Positions 24,624 through 32,307 of a DNA stretch of 48,914 nucleotides are shown piece after piece. The stretch comes from Chloroflexota bacterium (GTDB lineage: Bacteria > Chloroflexota > Dehalococcoidia > Lucifugimonadales > UBA1127): assembly GCA_026713825.1 (NCBI GenBank), contig JAPONS010000074.1, positions 1 through 48,914 of the forward strand. The letters are read 5' to 3'. A program made the translations under genes and the position numbers. Below the pieces are notes generated by a model that was not told where the DNA came from, made no database searches, and was given only the letters and a program-made list of their open reading frames with translations. Every line of letters begins with the position of its first letter. The first letter of the stretch is position 1.

Positions 24624-25676
24624 ATGCCATCAGGCGAGAACCGGGGGCTCGTCCAGACCGTGCTGGGCCCCGTGCCGCCGTCGGAGCTGGGGCCCACGAC
24701 GACCCATGAGCACCTGTACATCGACTTCTCGTTCATGTACCGCCCGGCGCAGGACTCGCCGCGCCCGGAGCTGGCGGACGCGGCCATCGCGCTGGACAAC
24801 CTCGGCTGGGTGCGGCGCAACTACTACAGCAACCACTTCAACCTGACCCTCATGGACCTGGACACCACCATCGCAGAGGTCAAGAAGTTCCGCGACCTGG
24901 GCGGGGGCGGCATCGTGGACGCGACGTCGCTGGGCATCGGGCGCAACCCTGAGGCGCTGGCGCGGATCTCGCGGGAGTCGGGCGTCCACGTCGTCATGGG
25001 CGCGGGCCACTACGTCGCGGCCGTGCACCCGGCGGACATGGACCAGCGCACTGCGGAGGACATCGCGCGGGTCATCGTCAGCGACGTCACCGAGGGCGTG
25101 GACGGCACGGGCGTCCGGGCTGGCATCATCGGCGAGATCGGCTGCACGTGGCCGCTGGCGGCGAATGAGCGGAAGTCGCTGACGGCGGCGGCGATGGCGC
25201 AGCAGGAGACGGGCGCGGCGGTCCTCATCCACCCCGGCAGGGACCCCGACGCGCCGATGGAGATCCTGAACGTGCTGGCGGACGGCGGCGCGGACCTGTC
25301 CCGCGTCATCATGGGGCACCTGGACCGTACCATCTTCGAGTCCGACGGGCTCCTGGCCGTCGCCGCGACAGGCTGCTACCTCGAGTGGGACCTGTTCGGC
25401 AACGAGGGGTCGTACTACCCGCTGGCGGAGCTCGACATGCCGAGCGACGCGCAGCGGCTGGGGTTCCTGCGGCGCATGGCGGACGCGGGCTACGGCGACA
25501 AAATCGTCATCGGCCAGGACATCTGCCACAAGCACCGGCTGGTCCAGTACGGCGGCCACGGCTACGGCCACATCCTCGAGAACATCGTGCCCAAGATGCG
25601 CCGCAAGGGGTTTTCGGAAGAGCTGGTTCACGCCATCACCGTGGACAACCCGGCGAGGGCGCTGGCGCTGGTGTAG
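24624..25676 (+). CDS. Phosphotriesterase-family amidohydrolase
   Basis: 350 residues of the phosphotriesterase (PTE/PHP) branch of metal-dependent hydrolases. The binuclear metal site is complete: TTHEHLYID (HxH), GEIGC where Glu takes the place of the carboxylated bridging Lys as in some PTE relatives, LIHPGRDP (His), MGHLDRT (His) and GQDICHK (Asp). Proteins of this branch hydrolyse phosphotriesters, lactones or related esters; the natural substrate is often a lactone. The ATG at 24624 has AAGGAG at 24611-24616. It is monocistronic, divergent from the luciferase-like gene. Confidence 0.88.
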   Translation: MPSGENRGLVQTVLGPVPPSELGPTTTHEHLYIDFSFMYRPAQDSPRPELADAAIALDNLGWVRRNYYSNHFNLTLMDLDTTIAEVKKFRDLGGGGIVDATSLGIGRNPEALARISRESGVHVVMGAGHYVAAVHPADMDQRTAEDIARVIVSDVTEGVDGTGVRAGIIGEIGCTWPLAANERKSLTAAAMAQQETGAAVLIHPGRDPDAPMEILNVLADGGADLSRVIMGHLDRTIFESDGLLAVAATGCYLEWDLFGNEGSYYPLAELDMPSDAQRLGFLRRMADAGYGDKIVIGQDICHKHRLVQYGGHGYGHILENIVPKMRRKGFSEELVHAITVDNPARALALV

Positions 25677-25685
25677 GCACCAGAA

Positions 25686-25741
25686 GTCGGCGCGCCGTCA
25701 GGCGGCGCAGCGCTCGAGCGTGCGGGGGTGAGCCGCCTGCC
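25686..25741 (-). pseudogene. Diverged copy of part of the thioredoxin-like gene
   Basis: About 56 bp here align with 26987-27042 inside the thioredoxin-like gene, in the same orientation. The best part is GCTCGAGCGTGCGGGGG shared exactly, with a few substitutions and one indel elsewhere. Similarity stops at 25742, where AT-richer sequence with two orphan genes begins. It is a candidate remnant of the same kind as those at 7821 and 7970. Confidence 0.65.
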
Positions 25742-25757
25742 ATGTTATAGTGTTTTC

Positions 25758-26243
25758 ATGCGTTCCATTGAATTCAGAGAGCTTGGGCTTGGCCTGAAGA
25801 CCATTGCCTGGATGTTGTTCGTCAGTATTACTGCCGGCATATTTCTCGCCTTAGTTTTCTCCACTATGCTCTTAGCACTGGCTGCGCAGATGCTCGGGCT
25901 ATCAGGCATCCACGAAGCCATTGATGCCCTATTGAAAGTGAGGGACCCGCTACTTCCGATAGTGACACAGCTGTACTCAGTGTGGTTTGGAGCCCAAATT
26001 GCGAGTCTTGCGTTTGGACGTGTTCTTGGCACACTCCTCCCACCAGCTTTCAGCAGGGTGTTGCAGCCCTCCCTCTGTTTCGGTCTGCTCCAGAGCCTCA
26101 GCTGGAACTACCTAACTAGGTATCCCATAGTTTTTGCTTCATCACCGAAGTCCCAAGCGGCTCTCTGGCTTCTTCGCCGTCCGGGTAGCATCTCTTCGAA
26201 CACCTCCACAGCACTAGCCGGCGCCGATCCCCTGCTGAACTAA
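25758..26243 (+). CDS. Small orphan membrane protein
   Basis: 161 residues with two clear transmembrane helices, around TIAWMLFVSITAGIFLALVF and the following MLLALAAQMLGL, and a third possible one near VWFGAQIASLAFGRVLGTLL. The C-terminus is Ser/Ala-rich. No family was recognised. Codon use and base composition are less GC-rich than the neighbours. A -10-like TATAGT (25746-25751) lies only six bases before the ATG and there is no ribosome binding site, so the message may be leaderless. It lies in the island bounded on the left by the thioredoxin-gene fragment. Confidence 0.5.
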   Translation: MRSIEFRELGLGLKTIAWMLFVSITAGIFLALVFSTMLLALAAQMLGLSGIHEAIDALLKVRDPLLPIVTQLYSVWFGAQIASLAFGRVLGTLLPPAFSRVLQPSLCFGLLQSLSWNYLTRYPIVFASSPKSQAALWLLRRPGSISSNTSTALAGADPLLN

Positions 26244-26328
26244 GCCGAGTCCTCACTCCGCACTTTTCCCGGCACTTGCAAATACTGTGCTGCAATCTTG
26301 CCGACGAAGTCCGAATTGGAGGACTCCA

Positions 26329-26760
26329 TTGAATAGTCGTTTTGTATTTGCCATGCTTGTCGCGCTGCTGGCACTACTGGCCCTTTCTCAAGGTTGCGGA
26401 CGCTCTGAACCACCGCAGCTTCCACGTTCAGTACCAGCGGACGGCCTCTACCAATTCCTTGCTGACGAATACGCCAGCAACTCCACTCGTCTTCAACTAA
26501 GGATTGAAGAACGCCAGCTTTTCTCAATACTACTGGTGATCACCAATATCGATGAGAACAAGGTTCAGCAGCATCTGCGGAAGCCCGCACTCGAGATGGA
26601 TTCTTACGTAGAGTGCGAATTCAAGAATCGCGAACAGGTTCGCCAATTGAACAAAGGTAACACCATCGAAGTGTACGGCTTCCTGAAAGACGCATTCGCC
26701 AAGAATTTCGGGCTGCAAAACAATGCCGTCAAACTTGGCGACTGCCACTATGTGACATAG
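26329..26760 (+). CDS. Putative lipoprotein with an OB-fold (tRNA_anti-like) domain
   Basis: 143 residues if translation starts at TTG 26329, which has GGAGGA at 26318-26323; an upstream in-frame ATG (26287) lacks a ribosome site. The N-terminus is a hydrophobic signal peptide ending ALSQGCGRS, a plausible lipobox with Cys as the lipidated residue. The mature part (LQLRIEERQLFSILLVIT; VECEFKNREQVRQL; NTIEVYGFL; VKLGDCHYV) has the strand pattern of the tRNA_anti-like OB fold seen in secreted bacterial proteins. Function is unknown. It belongs to the AT-richer island with the preceding orphan gene. Confidence 0.6.
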   Translation: MNSRFVFAMLVALLALLALSQGCGRSEPPQLPRSVPADGLYQFLADEYASNSTRLQLRIEERQLFSILLVITNIDENKVQQHLRKPALEMDSYVECEFKNREQVRQLNKGNTIEVYGFLKDAFAKNFGLQNNAVKLGDCHYVT

Positions 26761-26780
26761 CGTATTGTCCTAGTCACCAA

Positions 26781-26814
26781 CGGGGTGGCACACAACTAGT
26801 GGCGTGCTACCCCG
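26781..26814 (+). terminator. Hairpin downstream of the lipoprotein gene
   Basis: CGGGGT (26781-26786) pairs with ACCCCG (26809-26814), extended inward by a G-U and GCAC/GTGC to an 11-bp stem. The following T-tract is broken, so efficiency is uncertain. Confidence 0.5.
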
Positions 26815-26892
26815 AACTAACCTTTGCTCAATTTGGCCCAGAGTCAAGTTGTCACTGTTGCATTTGGCAAAAGGGAGGTCACAGAAAGAAGA

Positions 26893-26917
26893 AGGGGCCG
26901 GCGCAATGCCGGCCCCT
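26893..26917 (-). terminator. Intrinsic terminator of the thioredoxin-like gene
   Basis: A perfect 10-bp GC-rich stem (26893-26902 with 26908-26917) around GCAAT. On the minus strand it is followed by a T-rich TCTTCTTTCT tract, fitting an intrinsic terminator for the gene ending at 26942. Confidence 0.85.
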
Positions 26918-26941
26918 CCGCATTTCGCTTAACGCGACAGC

Positions 26942-27538
26942 CTAGATGCCGAGCTTCTCTGAGAGCATCGCGCGCATCTCCTCGACGGTGGCGCGCTGCC
27001 AGGCGGGGTAGCGCTCGAGCGTGCGGGGGCGGGCCGCCTGCCGGACCTGCGCCTCCTCGGCGTCGGCGGGGAGCTCCTTCCGAGCTTCCTCAACGAACTG
27101 CGCGCCCTCGGCGTAGCCGATGGCCGGGCGCTCGATCCAGTGGCAGAGGTAGTCGCCGCCGCTGGTGTAGAAGACGACGGTGGGGATGGAGCGGAACTCG
27201 CCGCGGTTGAGGAACTCGTCCATGATGTCCAGGTTCTCGTCGCGAGGGAAGACGCGGAGCTCCATGCCCGCGGACTCGGCGATGCGGGTGAAGACGGGGA
27301 GGCCGCGGTAGACGTCCGGGCACCAGTCCTCGCCGATGACCATCATGCGGGCCGCGCCGCCCTCCATGCTGGCGGCCTTGCTGAAGAACGCGGCGTCGTC
27401 CGCGGTCATCGAGTCGGCGGCGGTCTCGGTGTACTTCTCGAACATGTCCTTGTTGACGTTGATCTGCGCGATGTAGTCGGGGTAGGTGAAGCCCTGCCCG
27501 TATCGCTCCTGGGTCACGACGCTGGTCTGCTCTGCCAT
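26942..27538 (-). CDS. Thioredoxin-fold protein (Thioredoxin_9-like)
   Basis: 198 residues. The motif EDWCPDVYRGLPVFTRIA, followed by LRVFPRDENLDIMDEFL and FRSIPTVVFYTSGGDYL with the cis-Pro of the thioredoxin fold, matches the Thioredoxin_9 type, which has a single Cys (WCPD) rather than CxxC. Such proteins may act in thiol-disulfide or peroxide-linked reactions but are poorly studied. The N-terminal 40 residues (YPDYIAQINVNKDMFEKY) are helical. The ATG at 27538 is preceded by AAGGAGGAAACC. It lies 72 bp downstream of the probable selenocysteine glutaredoxin on the same strand, so the two may form a redox operon. Confidence 0.8.
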   Translation of the reverse strand: MAEQTSVVTQERYGQGFTYPDYIAQINVNKDMFEKYTETAADSMTADDAAFFSKAASMEGGAARMMVIGEDWCPDVYRGLPVFTRIAESAGMELRVFPRDENLDIMDEFLNRGEFRSIPTVVFYTSGGDYLCHWIERPAIGYAEGAQFVEEARKELPADAEEAQVRQAARPRTLERYPAWQRATVEEMRAMLSEKLGI

Positions 27539-27610
27539 GGTTTCCTCCTTTTTACTGCTCCTGCCTGCTGTCTTCGGGCCCGGTCACGCGGGCCTGTACT
27601 AGAAGATTTC

Positions 27611-27826
27611 TCAGCCCGACTCGCCGTTGAAGCCCTCCTCCACGCGGCCGTCCGGGTAGACGATGACGGGCACGGCGCTGCCGTACTCGCGCGCCTCGTC
27701 CATGTACGTCTGGTTGTCGTCGATCATCCGGTCCTCGAAGTCGATCCCCTGCTCGGTCCACGCAACGCGCAGCGCCTCACACGTGGGTCAGGTGCGCAGG
27801 ATGTAGACGATGGGGACTGTCGCCAT
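27611..27826 (-). CDS. Glutaredoxin-like selenoprotein (UGA-encoded Sec13, U-x-x-C active site)
   Basis: Reading from the ATG at 27826 (AGGAGG just upstream) gives ATVPIVYILRT, an in-frame TGA at 27790-27788, then PTCEALRVAWTEQG and a complete glutaredoxin fold: FEDRMIDDNQTYMDEA, cis-Pro AVPVIVYPDG and GFNGESG before a normal TGA. The internal TGA falls exactly where glutaredoxin and NrdH have the first Cys of C-x-x-C, giving U-P-T-C. A hairpin follows directly. This is the classic pattern of a bacterial selenoprotein, 71 residues with Sec. A nonsense mutation of a Cys codon is the alternative. The selABCD genes are not in this window, so decoding is inferred. Confidence 0.7.
27758..27787 (-). 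promoter_or_regulatory. Candidate bacterial SECIS hairpin
   Basis: Immediately after the UGA, CCACG (complement of 27782-27786) pairs with CGTGG (complement of 27758-27762). Inside, GCG/CGC can pair to leave a CTG apical loop about 16-18 nt from the UGA, in the range reported for bacterial SECIS elements and with a loop G. The outer stem is short and partly wobble-paired inside, so the structure needs computation to judge. Confidence 0.5.
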
Positions 27827-28186
27827 GGCGGCCTCCTGAACATAGCTGGACTACGGCTGGCGGTGTTGTCAAAGAAGATGGTACACGACGGGGCGGGGGC
27901 TGTCACGGCCTTGCCGGGGCGGTCGGCTATTGATTCGTAATGGCAGTTCCTGGGGCGTACAAGGGTTGACACGGATTGTCGCGCGTGCATCATGCACTTA
28001 GAATTATTAGAAGAACGCTCTATCGCTTGACCTTGTCAAGTGCGATAGACCATATGCAACAAGGTTGCCAGATGGAGACACTACCACGATGGTAGCGTAG
28101 CGGTCACGCACAAGACGTGAAGTAGATACCTTGTGCGGGCCGCTTGTGTTTTGTTCCACACAAGACACATGAAGGGGAAGGCAGCA
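27827..28186. other. 360-bp intergenic region with promoter-like and palindromic elements
   Basis: No gene was recognised. Within it are a consensus -35 TTGACA (27966-27971) with a weak -10 CATCAT at 16-bp spacing, and a 13-bp palindrome GTGCAT-C-ATGCAC (27985-27997) overlapping that -10. A larger inverted repeat at 28020-28048 follows, where CTATCGCTTGAC pairs with GTCAA-GT-GCGATAG, leaving a 2-nt bulge. These are placed to drive and control the small protein/retropepsin pair that starts at 28187, with a leader of about 180 nt. Confidence 0.5.
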
Positions 28187-28441
28187 ATGACAACAATTCC
28201 GAACGACAAAATTCAAAAGGACATCTTCGACACTGAAAGGCGTGTCCCCATCTTTTACGCAAGACTCCCTGAGCTTCTGGCCACCCACCCGGACGAGTGG
28301 GTGGCCTTCGTAGAGGGCGATGAGTGGTTCTTCGCAGAAACGTTGTCATCGCTCCTGAATGAACTTGATGCTAAGGGGAAACGGCGCGACACCGCTCTCA
28401 TTAGGTCATTGGCATCCCGTCGTGACATCCTGATCCTGTAG
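28187..28441 (+). CDS. Small protein resembling DUF5678, partner of retropepsin
   Basis: 84 residues from the ATG at 28187, which follows GAAGGGGAAGGC. The central part, YARLPELLATHPDEWVAFVE followed by GDEWFFAETLSSLLNELD, has the Trp-Val-Ala-x-x-x-Gly-Glu pattern and length of DUF5678-like proteins, whose function is unknown. In-frame ATGs at 28133 and 28169 would lengthen it without homology. It is separated from the retropepsin-like gene by 2 bp, so they are certainly one transcription unit and may work together, for example as a binding partner, inhibitor or substrate. The family assignment is tentative. Confidence 0.6.
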   Translation: MTTIPNDKIQKDIFDTERRVPIFYARLPELLATHPDEWVAFVEGDEWFFAETLSSLLNELDAKGKRRDTALIRSLASRRDILIL

Positions 28442-28443
28442 CA

Positions 28444-28899
28444 ATGCCGACAGGTCATTTCGACGAGGGAGAAGCTCCGAGGATAGGAGGAAGGCTTAGC
28501 ATCCCCTCTTTGACAATTTCTGGACACATCGACTTTCTTGTTGACACGGGGGCCGACAACACCGTCTTGTTCATTGATGACGGGGACAGGTTAGGGCTGC
28601 CATACAACAAGCTGCCGCCGCCAACACCCGGCGCTCGCGGCGTTGGCGGCCCCGCAGCCGTATCCATCGTTGAAGCAACGGTCAGCCTATGGGACATCGT
28701 ACAAGAGAATGGCATCGACCATTTCCAAGAGTATCCGCTGTCCATAAGGCTGCTCATCATGCTGCATAACGAAGATGAAGAGAAAGAGAAGGCCATGCAG
28801 GGTGTGGCCTCGCTACTTGGGCGGGACGTACTGAATCACTGGGCAATCTCATACGATGCGCCGACCAACGTCCTCACTTTTGACAACTTCCGAGCTTAA
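28444..28899 (+). CDS. Retropepsin-like aspartic protease
   Basis: 151 residues with the signature of single-domain retroviral-type aspartic proteases: catalytic IDFLVDTGADNTVL (Asp-Thr-Gly, about residues 31-41), a Gly-rich flap-like stretch GARGVGGPAAVS, and the C-terminal hydrophobic-hydrophobic-Gly motif in ASLLGRDVLNHW. Such proteins act as homodimers, each chain giving one Asp. No signal peptide or membrane helix is visible, so it acts in the cytoplasm. The substrate is unknown. The start at 28444 lies 2 bp after the preceding stop; coupling is likely as its own ribosome site is weak. Confidence 0.75.
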   Translation: MPTGHFDEGEAPRIGGRLSIPSLTISGHIDFLVDTGADNTVLFIDDGDRLGLPYNKLPPPTPGARGVGGPAAVSIVEATVSLWDIVQENGIDHFQEYPLSIRLLIMLHNEDEEKEKAMQGVASLLGRDVLNHWAISYDAPTNVLTFDNFRA

Positions 28900-29084
28900 T
28901 ATGCGGCCACCGCCGCACGAGGCCCTTCCGCGAAAGTAGAGAGGTCGTTGGAGTCGAAGGCCAACCCCACGGACAAGAGACGACCGCTGTTGCTTTTGGA
29001 GCACAGGGATGCTTGGCGACTAGAGGGGATGTGAGTTCGTGTTCCTAGCGTGAACGCGTAATCCTCCCCAGAGACGGCGGTCGG

Positions 29085-30578
29085 CTACCGCCCGGCTGCT
29101 CCAAGCGTGATCCACGCGCCGTCGCCGGGGCGGAGTGCGCGCGTCGCCTCCTCAATAGCGGCCATGACCGGATCGGGGTAGACGCCGAGGAGCACGACGC
29201 CGAGCGCCATCGCGCCGATGACGGCGGTGAGCACGGCGGGCGTCGCGACGGCGACGGAGCCGCCCTCGTCCTCGGGCGCCTTCTCGATGTACATCTGCCG
29301 GATGAGCTGCAGGTAGTAGTAGAGGGAGATGAGGCTCGCGAACATGGCGACGCCCGCCAGCCACAGGAGGTCCTCGGCGGCCGCGGCGGAGAAGAGGTAG
29401 AACTTGGTGACGAAGCCCGCCAGGAAGGGCAGGCCCGCCAGCGAGAAGAGGCCGATGGTGATCGCGGCCGCCAGGAACGGCGAGCGCCCGGCGAGGCCCG
29501 CGAAGTCCGGGATGTCGTCCTTGCCCGTCGCGTTGTAGAAGGCCGTGATGGCGAAGAACACCGCGAAGTTCGTCAGCGAGTAGCCGACGAGGTGCACCAA
29601 GAGCCCGTTGGACGCCAGCGGCGACAGGGCGGCGATTCCCATCAGCAGAAAGCCCACCTGCCCGACGCTCGAGTAGGCCAGCATGCGTTTCACGTTGGTC
29701 TGCACGATGGCGACGACGTTGCCGAAGATCATCGTCAGCGCGGCCATGCCCGCAATGAGCATCTGCCACTGGTCATAGGCGGGCGCGAGTCCCTCGTAGA
29801 AGAGACGCAGCACCAGCGCGAATGCCGCCGCCTTGGAGCCGACGGCGATGTAGGCCGTTATCGGCATCGGCGCGCCCTGGTAGACGTCGGGCGCCCACAT
29901 GTGGAAGGGCACGGCGGCGAGCTTGAAGCCGAGGCCGGCCACCACGAGCGCGAGGCCGATGAGCAGCCGGCCCTCGACGCCGCCCGCGCCGTCAAGCGCC
30001 GTCGCCATCTCGGCGAAGTGCGTCGTGCCGAGGGCGCCGTACAGCAGCACGATGCCGTAGAGGAGCAGGCCGGACGAGAACGCGCCCAGCAGCACGTACT
30101 TGACCGAGGCCTCGTTGGAGCGGCGGTCCTGCAGGGCGAAGCCGCTGAGGATGTAGAGGCAGAAGCTCAGCAGCTCCAGCGACAGGTAGGCGGTCAGGAG
30201 CTCGCCGGACGCGGCCATCATCATCATCGCCAGCACGGACACGATGATGATGGCGTAGTACTCGCCGGGGTGCGTCAGGCGCTGGTTCACGAAGTGCAGC
30301 GAGCCGAGGATGACGGCGATGCCGATGCCCATCGAGAGCACCTTGAAGAAGAGCGCGTAGCTGTCGACGCGGTAGAGGCCGTCGAAGAGGCTGTCGTGCT
30401 CGTTCAGCAGGAAGGGCACGGTGAAGGCGATGATGACGGCGAGACCGGCGGCGGAGACCCAGGCGAGGATGTCCTTTCTGACCGGCCGGATGAAGAAGTC
30501 CAACGTGAACACGAGGAAGGCCAGTCCCGCGACCAGGAACTCCGGCCAGAGCAGCTCGAAACGAACGTCCATCGTCAT
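29085..30578 (-). CDS. nuoN: Complex I subunit N (antiporter-like membrane subunit)
   Basis: 497 residues with about 14 transmembrane helices. It is the NuoN/ND2 member of the Mrp-antiporter-like proton channels in complex I. Supporting features are the central LAVVAGLGFKLAAVPFHMWA-like segment with conserved Lys and His in VPFHMWAPDVYQGAP, RMLAYSSVGQVGFLLMG, and SLAGLPFLAGFVTKFYLF. Its ATG overlaps the nuoM stop as ATGA, so translation is coupled. It is the last gene of the nuo cluster; no clear terminator follows before 28900. Confidence 0.95.
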   Translation of the reverse strand: MTMDVRFELLWPEFLVAGLAFLVFTLDFFIRPVRKDILAWVSAAGLAVIIAFTVPFLLNEHDSLFDGLYRVDSYALFFKVLSMGIGIAVILGSLHFVNQRLTHPGEYYAIIIVSVLAMMMMAASGELLTAYLSLELLSFCLYILSGFALQDRRSNEASVKYVLLGAFSSGLLLYGIVLLYGALGTTHFAEMATALDGAGGVEGRLLIGLALVVAGLGFKLAAVPFHMWAPDVYQGAPMPITAYIAVGSKAAAFALVLRLFYEGLAPAYDQWQMLIAGMAALTMIFGNVVAIVQTNVKRMLAYSSVGQVGFLLMGIAALSPLASNGLLVHLVGYSLTNFAVFFAITAFYNATGKDDIPDFAGLAGRSPFLAAAITIGLFSLAGLPFLAGFVTKFYLFSAAAAEDLLWLAGVAMFASLISLYYYLQLIRQMYIEKAPEDEGGSVAVATPAVLTAVIGAMALGVVLLGVYPDPVMAAIEEATRALRPGDGAWITLGAAGR

Positions 30579-32128
30579 GCGATGCCCATCCCTTCGAGCA
30601 GCGGCTTCACGCCGCTGTCAATGATCTCGACGATGCGGAAGGGGTAGAGGCCCCACAGGAGCAGCACGCCCACCAGCGCCGCGCCCACGGCCACCTCCAG
30701 CGGCTTGGCGTCCTCCAGGTCGGCCCACCGGTCGCTGATGGGGCCGAAGAAGACCTTGGCCATGAGCCGCAGGATGTAGACCGCCGTGATGGCCGCGCCG
30801 ATGACGGCCAGCACGCCCAGGATCGGGTACGTGCGGAAGGTGCCGATGAACACAAGCAGCTCCGCCACGAAGCTGCTGAACCCGGGCAGCCCCAACGACG
30901 TCAATCCCGCCACGGCGAGGAATGCGCCAACGACGCCCATGCGCTTGCCGAGGCCCTCGAGAACGGTGATGTCGCGCAGGTGCGTCCGCTCGTAGATGAT
31001 GCCCACCATGGCGAAGAAGAGGCCCGTCATGATGCCGTGCGAGAACATCTGGAAGACCGCCCCGTTGAGGCCGATGACCTCCAGCGTCCCCAACCCCATG
31101 AGCACGTAGCCCATGTGGCTGACGCTGGAGTAGCCGATGACGTACTTGAGGTCGCGCTGGCCGAGCGCCGAGACCGCGCCGTAGAGCACGTTGACCGTGC
31201 CGAGGCCGATGAGCACCGGCGCCCAGTCGCTCGCGCCCTCGGGCAGGATGACCATGCCGACGGCCAGGATGCCGAACGCGCCCAGCTTCATCAGCACGCC
31301 CGCGTGCAGCATGCTGACGGCCGTCGGGGCGGCGACGTGGCCGTCGGGCGACCAGGTGTGGAAAGGCCACAGGCCCGCCAGCACGCCGAAGCCGACCATG
31401 AAGAACGGGTAGAAAATGCGCTGGAAGTTTGTCGAGTACTCTACATCGGCCAGCGCCGCGATGGAGAAGCTCGCCATGCCGGTCTCGGCGCGGGCCTCGG
31501 CCCAGACGGCGAGGATGGCGACCCAGACGAGCACGCTGCCGGCGACCAGGTAGAGCATCAGCTTCATCGCCCCGTATTCCTTGGGGCGGTCGTACTTGCC
31601 GCCGCCGCCGTACCCGGGGATCTCGACGGCGGGCTGCTTCGTGAAGTCGGTGCTGCTGCCCCACACGCCGATGAGCAGGTACATGGGCACCACGGCCAGC
31701 TCGTAGAAGAAGAAGAGGAAGAAGAGGTCGGTCGCCAGGAAGACGCCGTAGACGCCCGCGACCAGCAGCGTCAGCCAGATGAAGAAGTCCTTGGGCCGGT
31801 GCGTCACGTTCCACGACACCAGCACGCCCGCCATGAAGATGATGGCGTTCAGCAGCACCAGCGGCGTCGTGATGCCCGAGATGCCCAGCGAATAGCGGAT
31901 GCCCAGCGCGGGCAGCCACTCGAAGTCGACGGTGTACTTCGACAGGTCGCCGTCGGTGTCGAAGGTCACGAAGAGCCACACCGCCATCACGAGGCCCGCG
32001 AAGGCGATGACGCGCGTGTACCAGTGGATGAGGCTGTGCTTGTCGGCGGGGAAGAAGACCATCACCAGCGCCCCGAAGAAGGGCACGGCGATCAGCGCAA
32101 AGAGCAGGACGCTTTCCATGCTGCTCAT
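30575..32128 (-). CDS. nuoM: Complex I subunit M (antiporter-like membrane subunit)
   Basis: 517 residues, about 14 transmembrane helices. NuoM/ND4 signatures include FFYELAVVPMYLLIGVWG with the conserved Glu, the WPFHTWSPDGHVAAPTAVSM loop with Lys/His nearby, YSSVSHMGYVLMG and SLGLPGFSSFVAELLVF. The ATG at 32128 (MSSMES) is chosen; a second ATG at 32119 is possible. In the sequence before this start, the last part of nuoL is repeated, so the ATG still overlaps a TGA belonging to that duplicate. This suggests that nuoL and nuoM once overlapped as ATGA before an insertion separated them. Confidence 0.95.
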   Translation of the reverse strand: MSSMESVLLFALIAVPFFGALVMVFFPADKHSLIHWYTRVIAFAGLVMAVWLFVTFDTDGDLSKYTVDFEWLPALGIRYSLGISGITTPLVLLNAIIFMAGVLVSWNVTHRPKDFFIWLTLLVAGVYGVFLATDLFFLFFFYELAVVPMYLLIGVWGSSTDFTKQPAVEIPGYGGGGKYDRPKEYGAMKLMLYLVAGSVLVWVAILAVWAEARAETGMASFSIAALADVEYSTNFQRIFYPFFMVGFGVLAGLWPFHTWSPDGHVAAPTAVSMLHAGVLMKLGAFGILAVGMVILPEGASDWAPVLIGLGTVNVLYGAVSALGQRDLKYVIGYSSVSHMGYVLMGLGTLEVIGLNGAVFQMFSHGIMTGLFFAMVGIIYERTHLRDITVLEGLGKRMGVVGAFLAVAGLTSLGLPGFSSFVAELLVFIGTFRTYPILGVLAVIGAAITAVYILRLMAKVFFGPISDRWADLEDAKPLEVAVGAALVGVLLLWGLYPFRIVEIIDSGVKPLLEGMGIA

Positions 32129-32307
32129 TGCGCCACCCACCACGCGACGGCGAGGGCCAGGAAGCCGAGCGCCATGCCCAGCCCCCCTCTCGTCATTCCG
32201 GCGAAAGCCGGAATCCAGGGGTGCGGGGAGGCCGTCATGCACATCGTCATCATTGCGCCACCCACCACGCGACGGCGAGGGCCAGGAAGCCGAGCACCAT
32301 GCCCAGC
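32125..32307. repeat. 58-bp direct repeat of the nuoL 3' end flanking a REP-like palindrome
   Basis: 32125-32182 and 32250-32307 are identical except one base (32171 vs 32296). The right copy is the true 3' end of nuoL; the left is a duplicate fused to the nuoM start. Between them, about 67 bp include a perfect 8-bp stem palindrome ATTCCGGC-GAAA-GCCGGAAT (32195-32214). Confidence 0.95.

Noticed and set aside
27788-27790. The in-frame TGA as a simple nonsense mutation in a glutaredoxin pseudogene
   Set aside because: The codon sits precisely at the active-site Cys, the rest of the frame is intact with a ribosome site, and a hairpin follows directly. It is kept as an alternative but judged less likely.
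28900-29084. A small gene or terminator between the retropepsin and nuoN
   Set aside because: No frame with a start signal and no convincing hairpin with a T-tract was seen.
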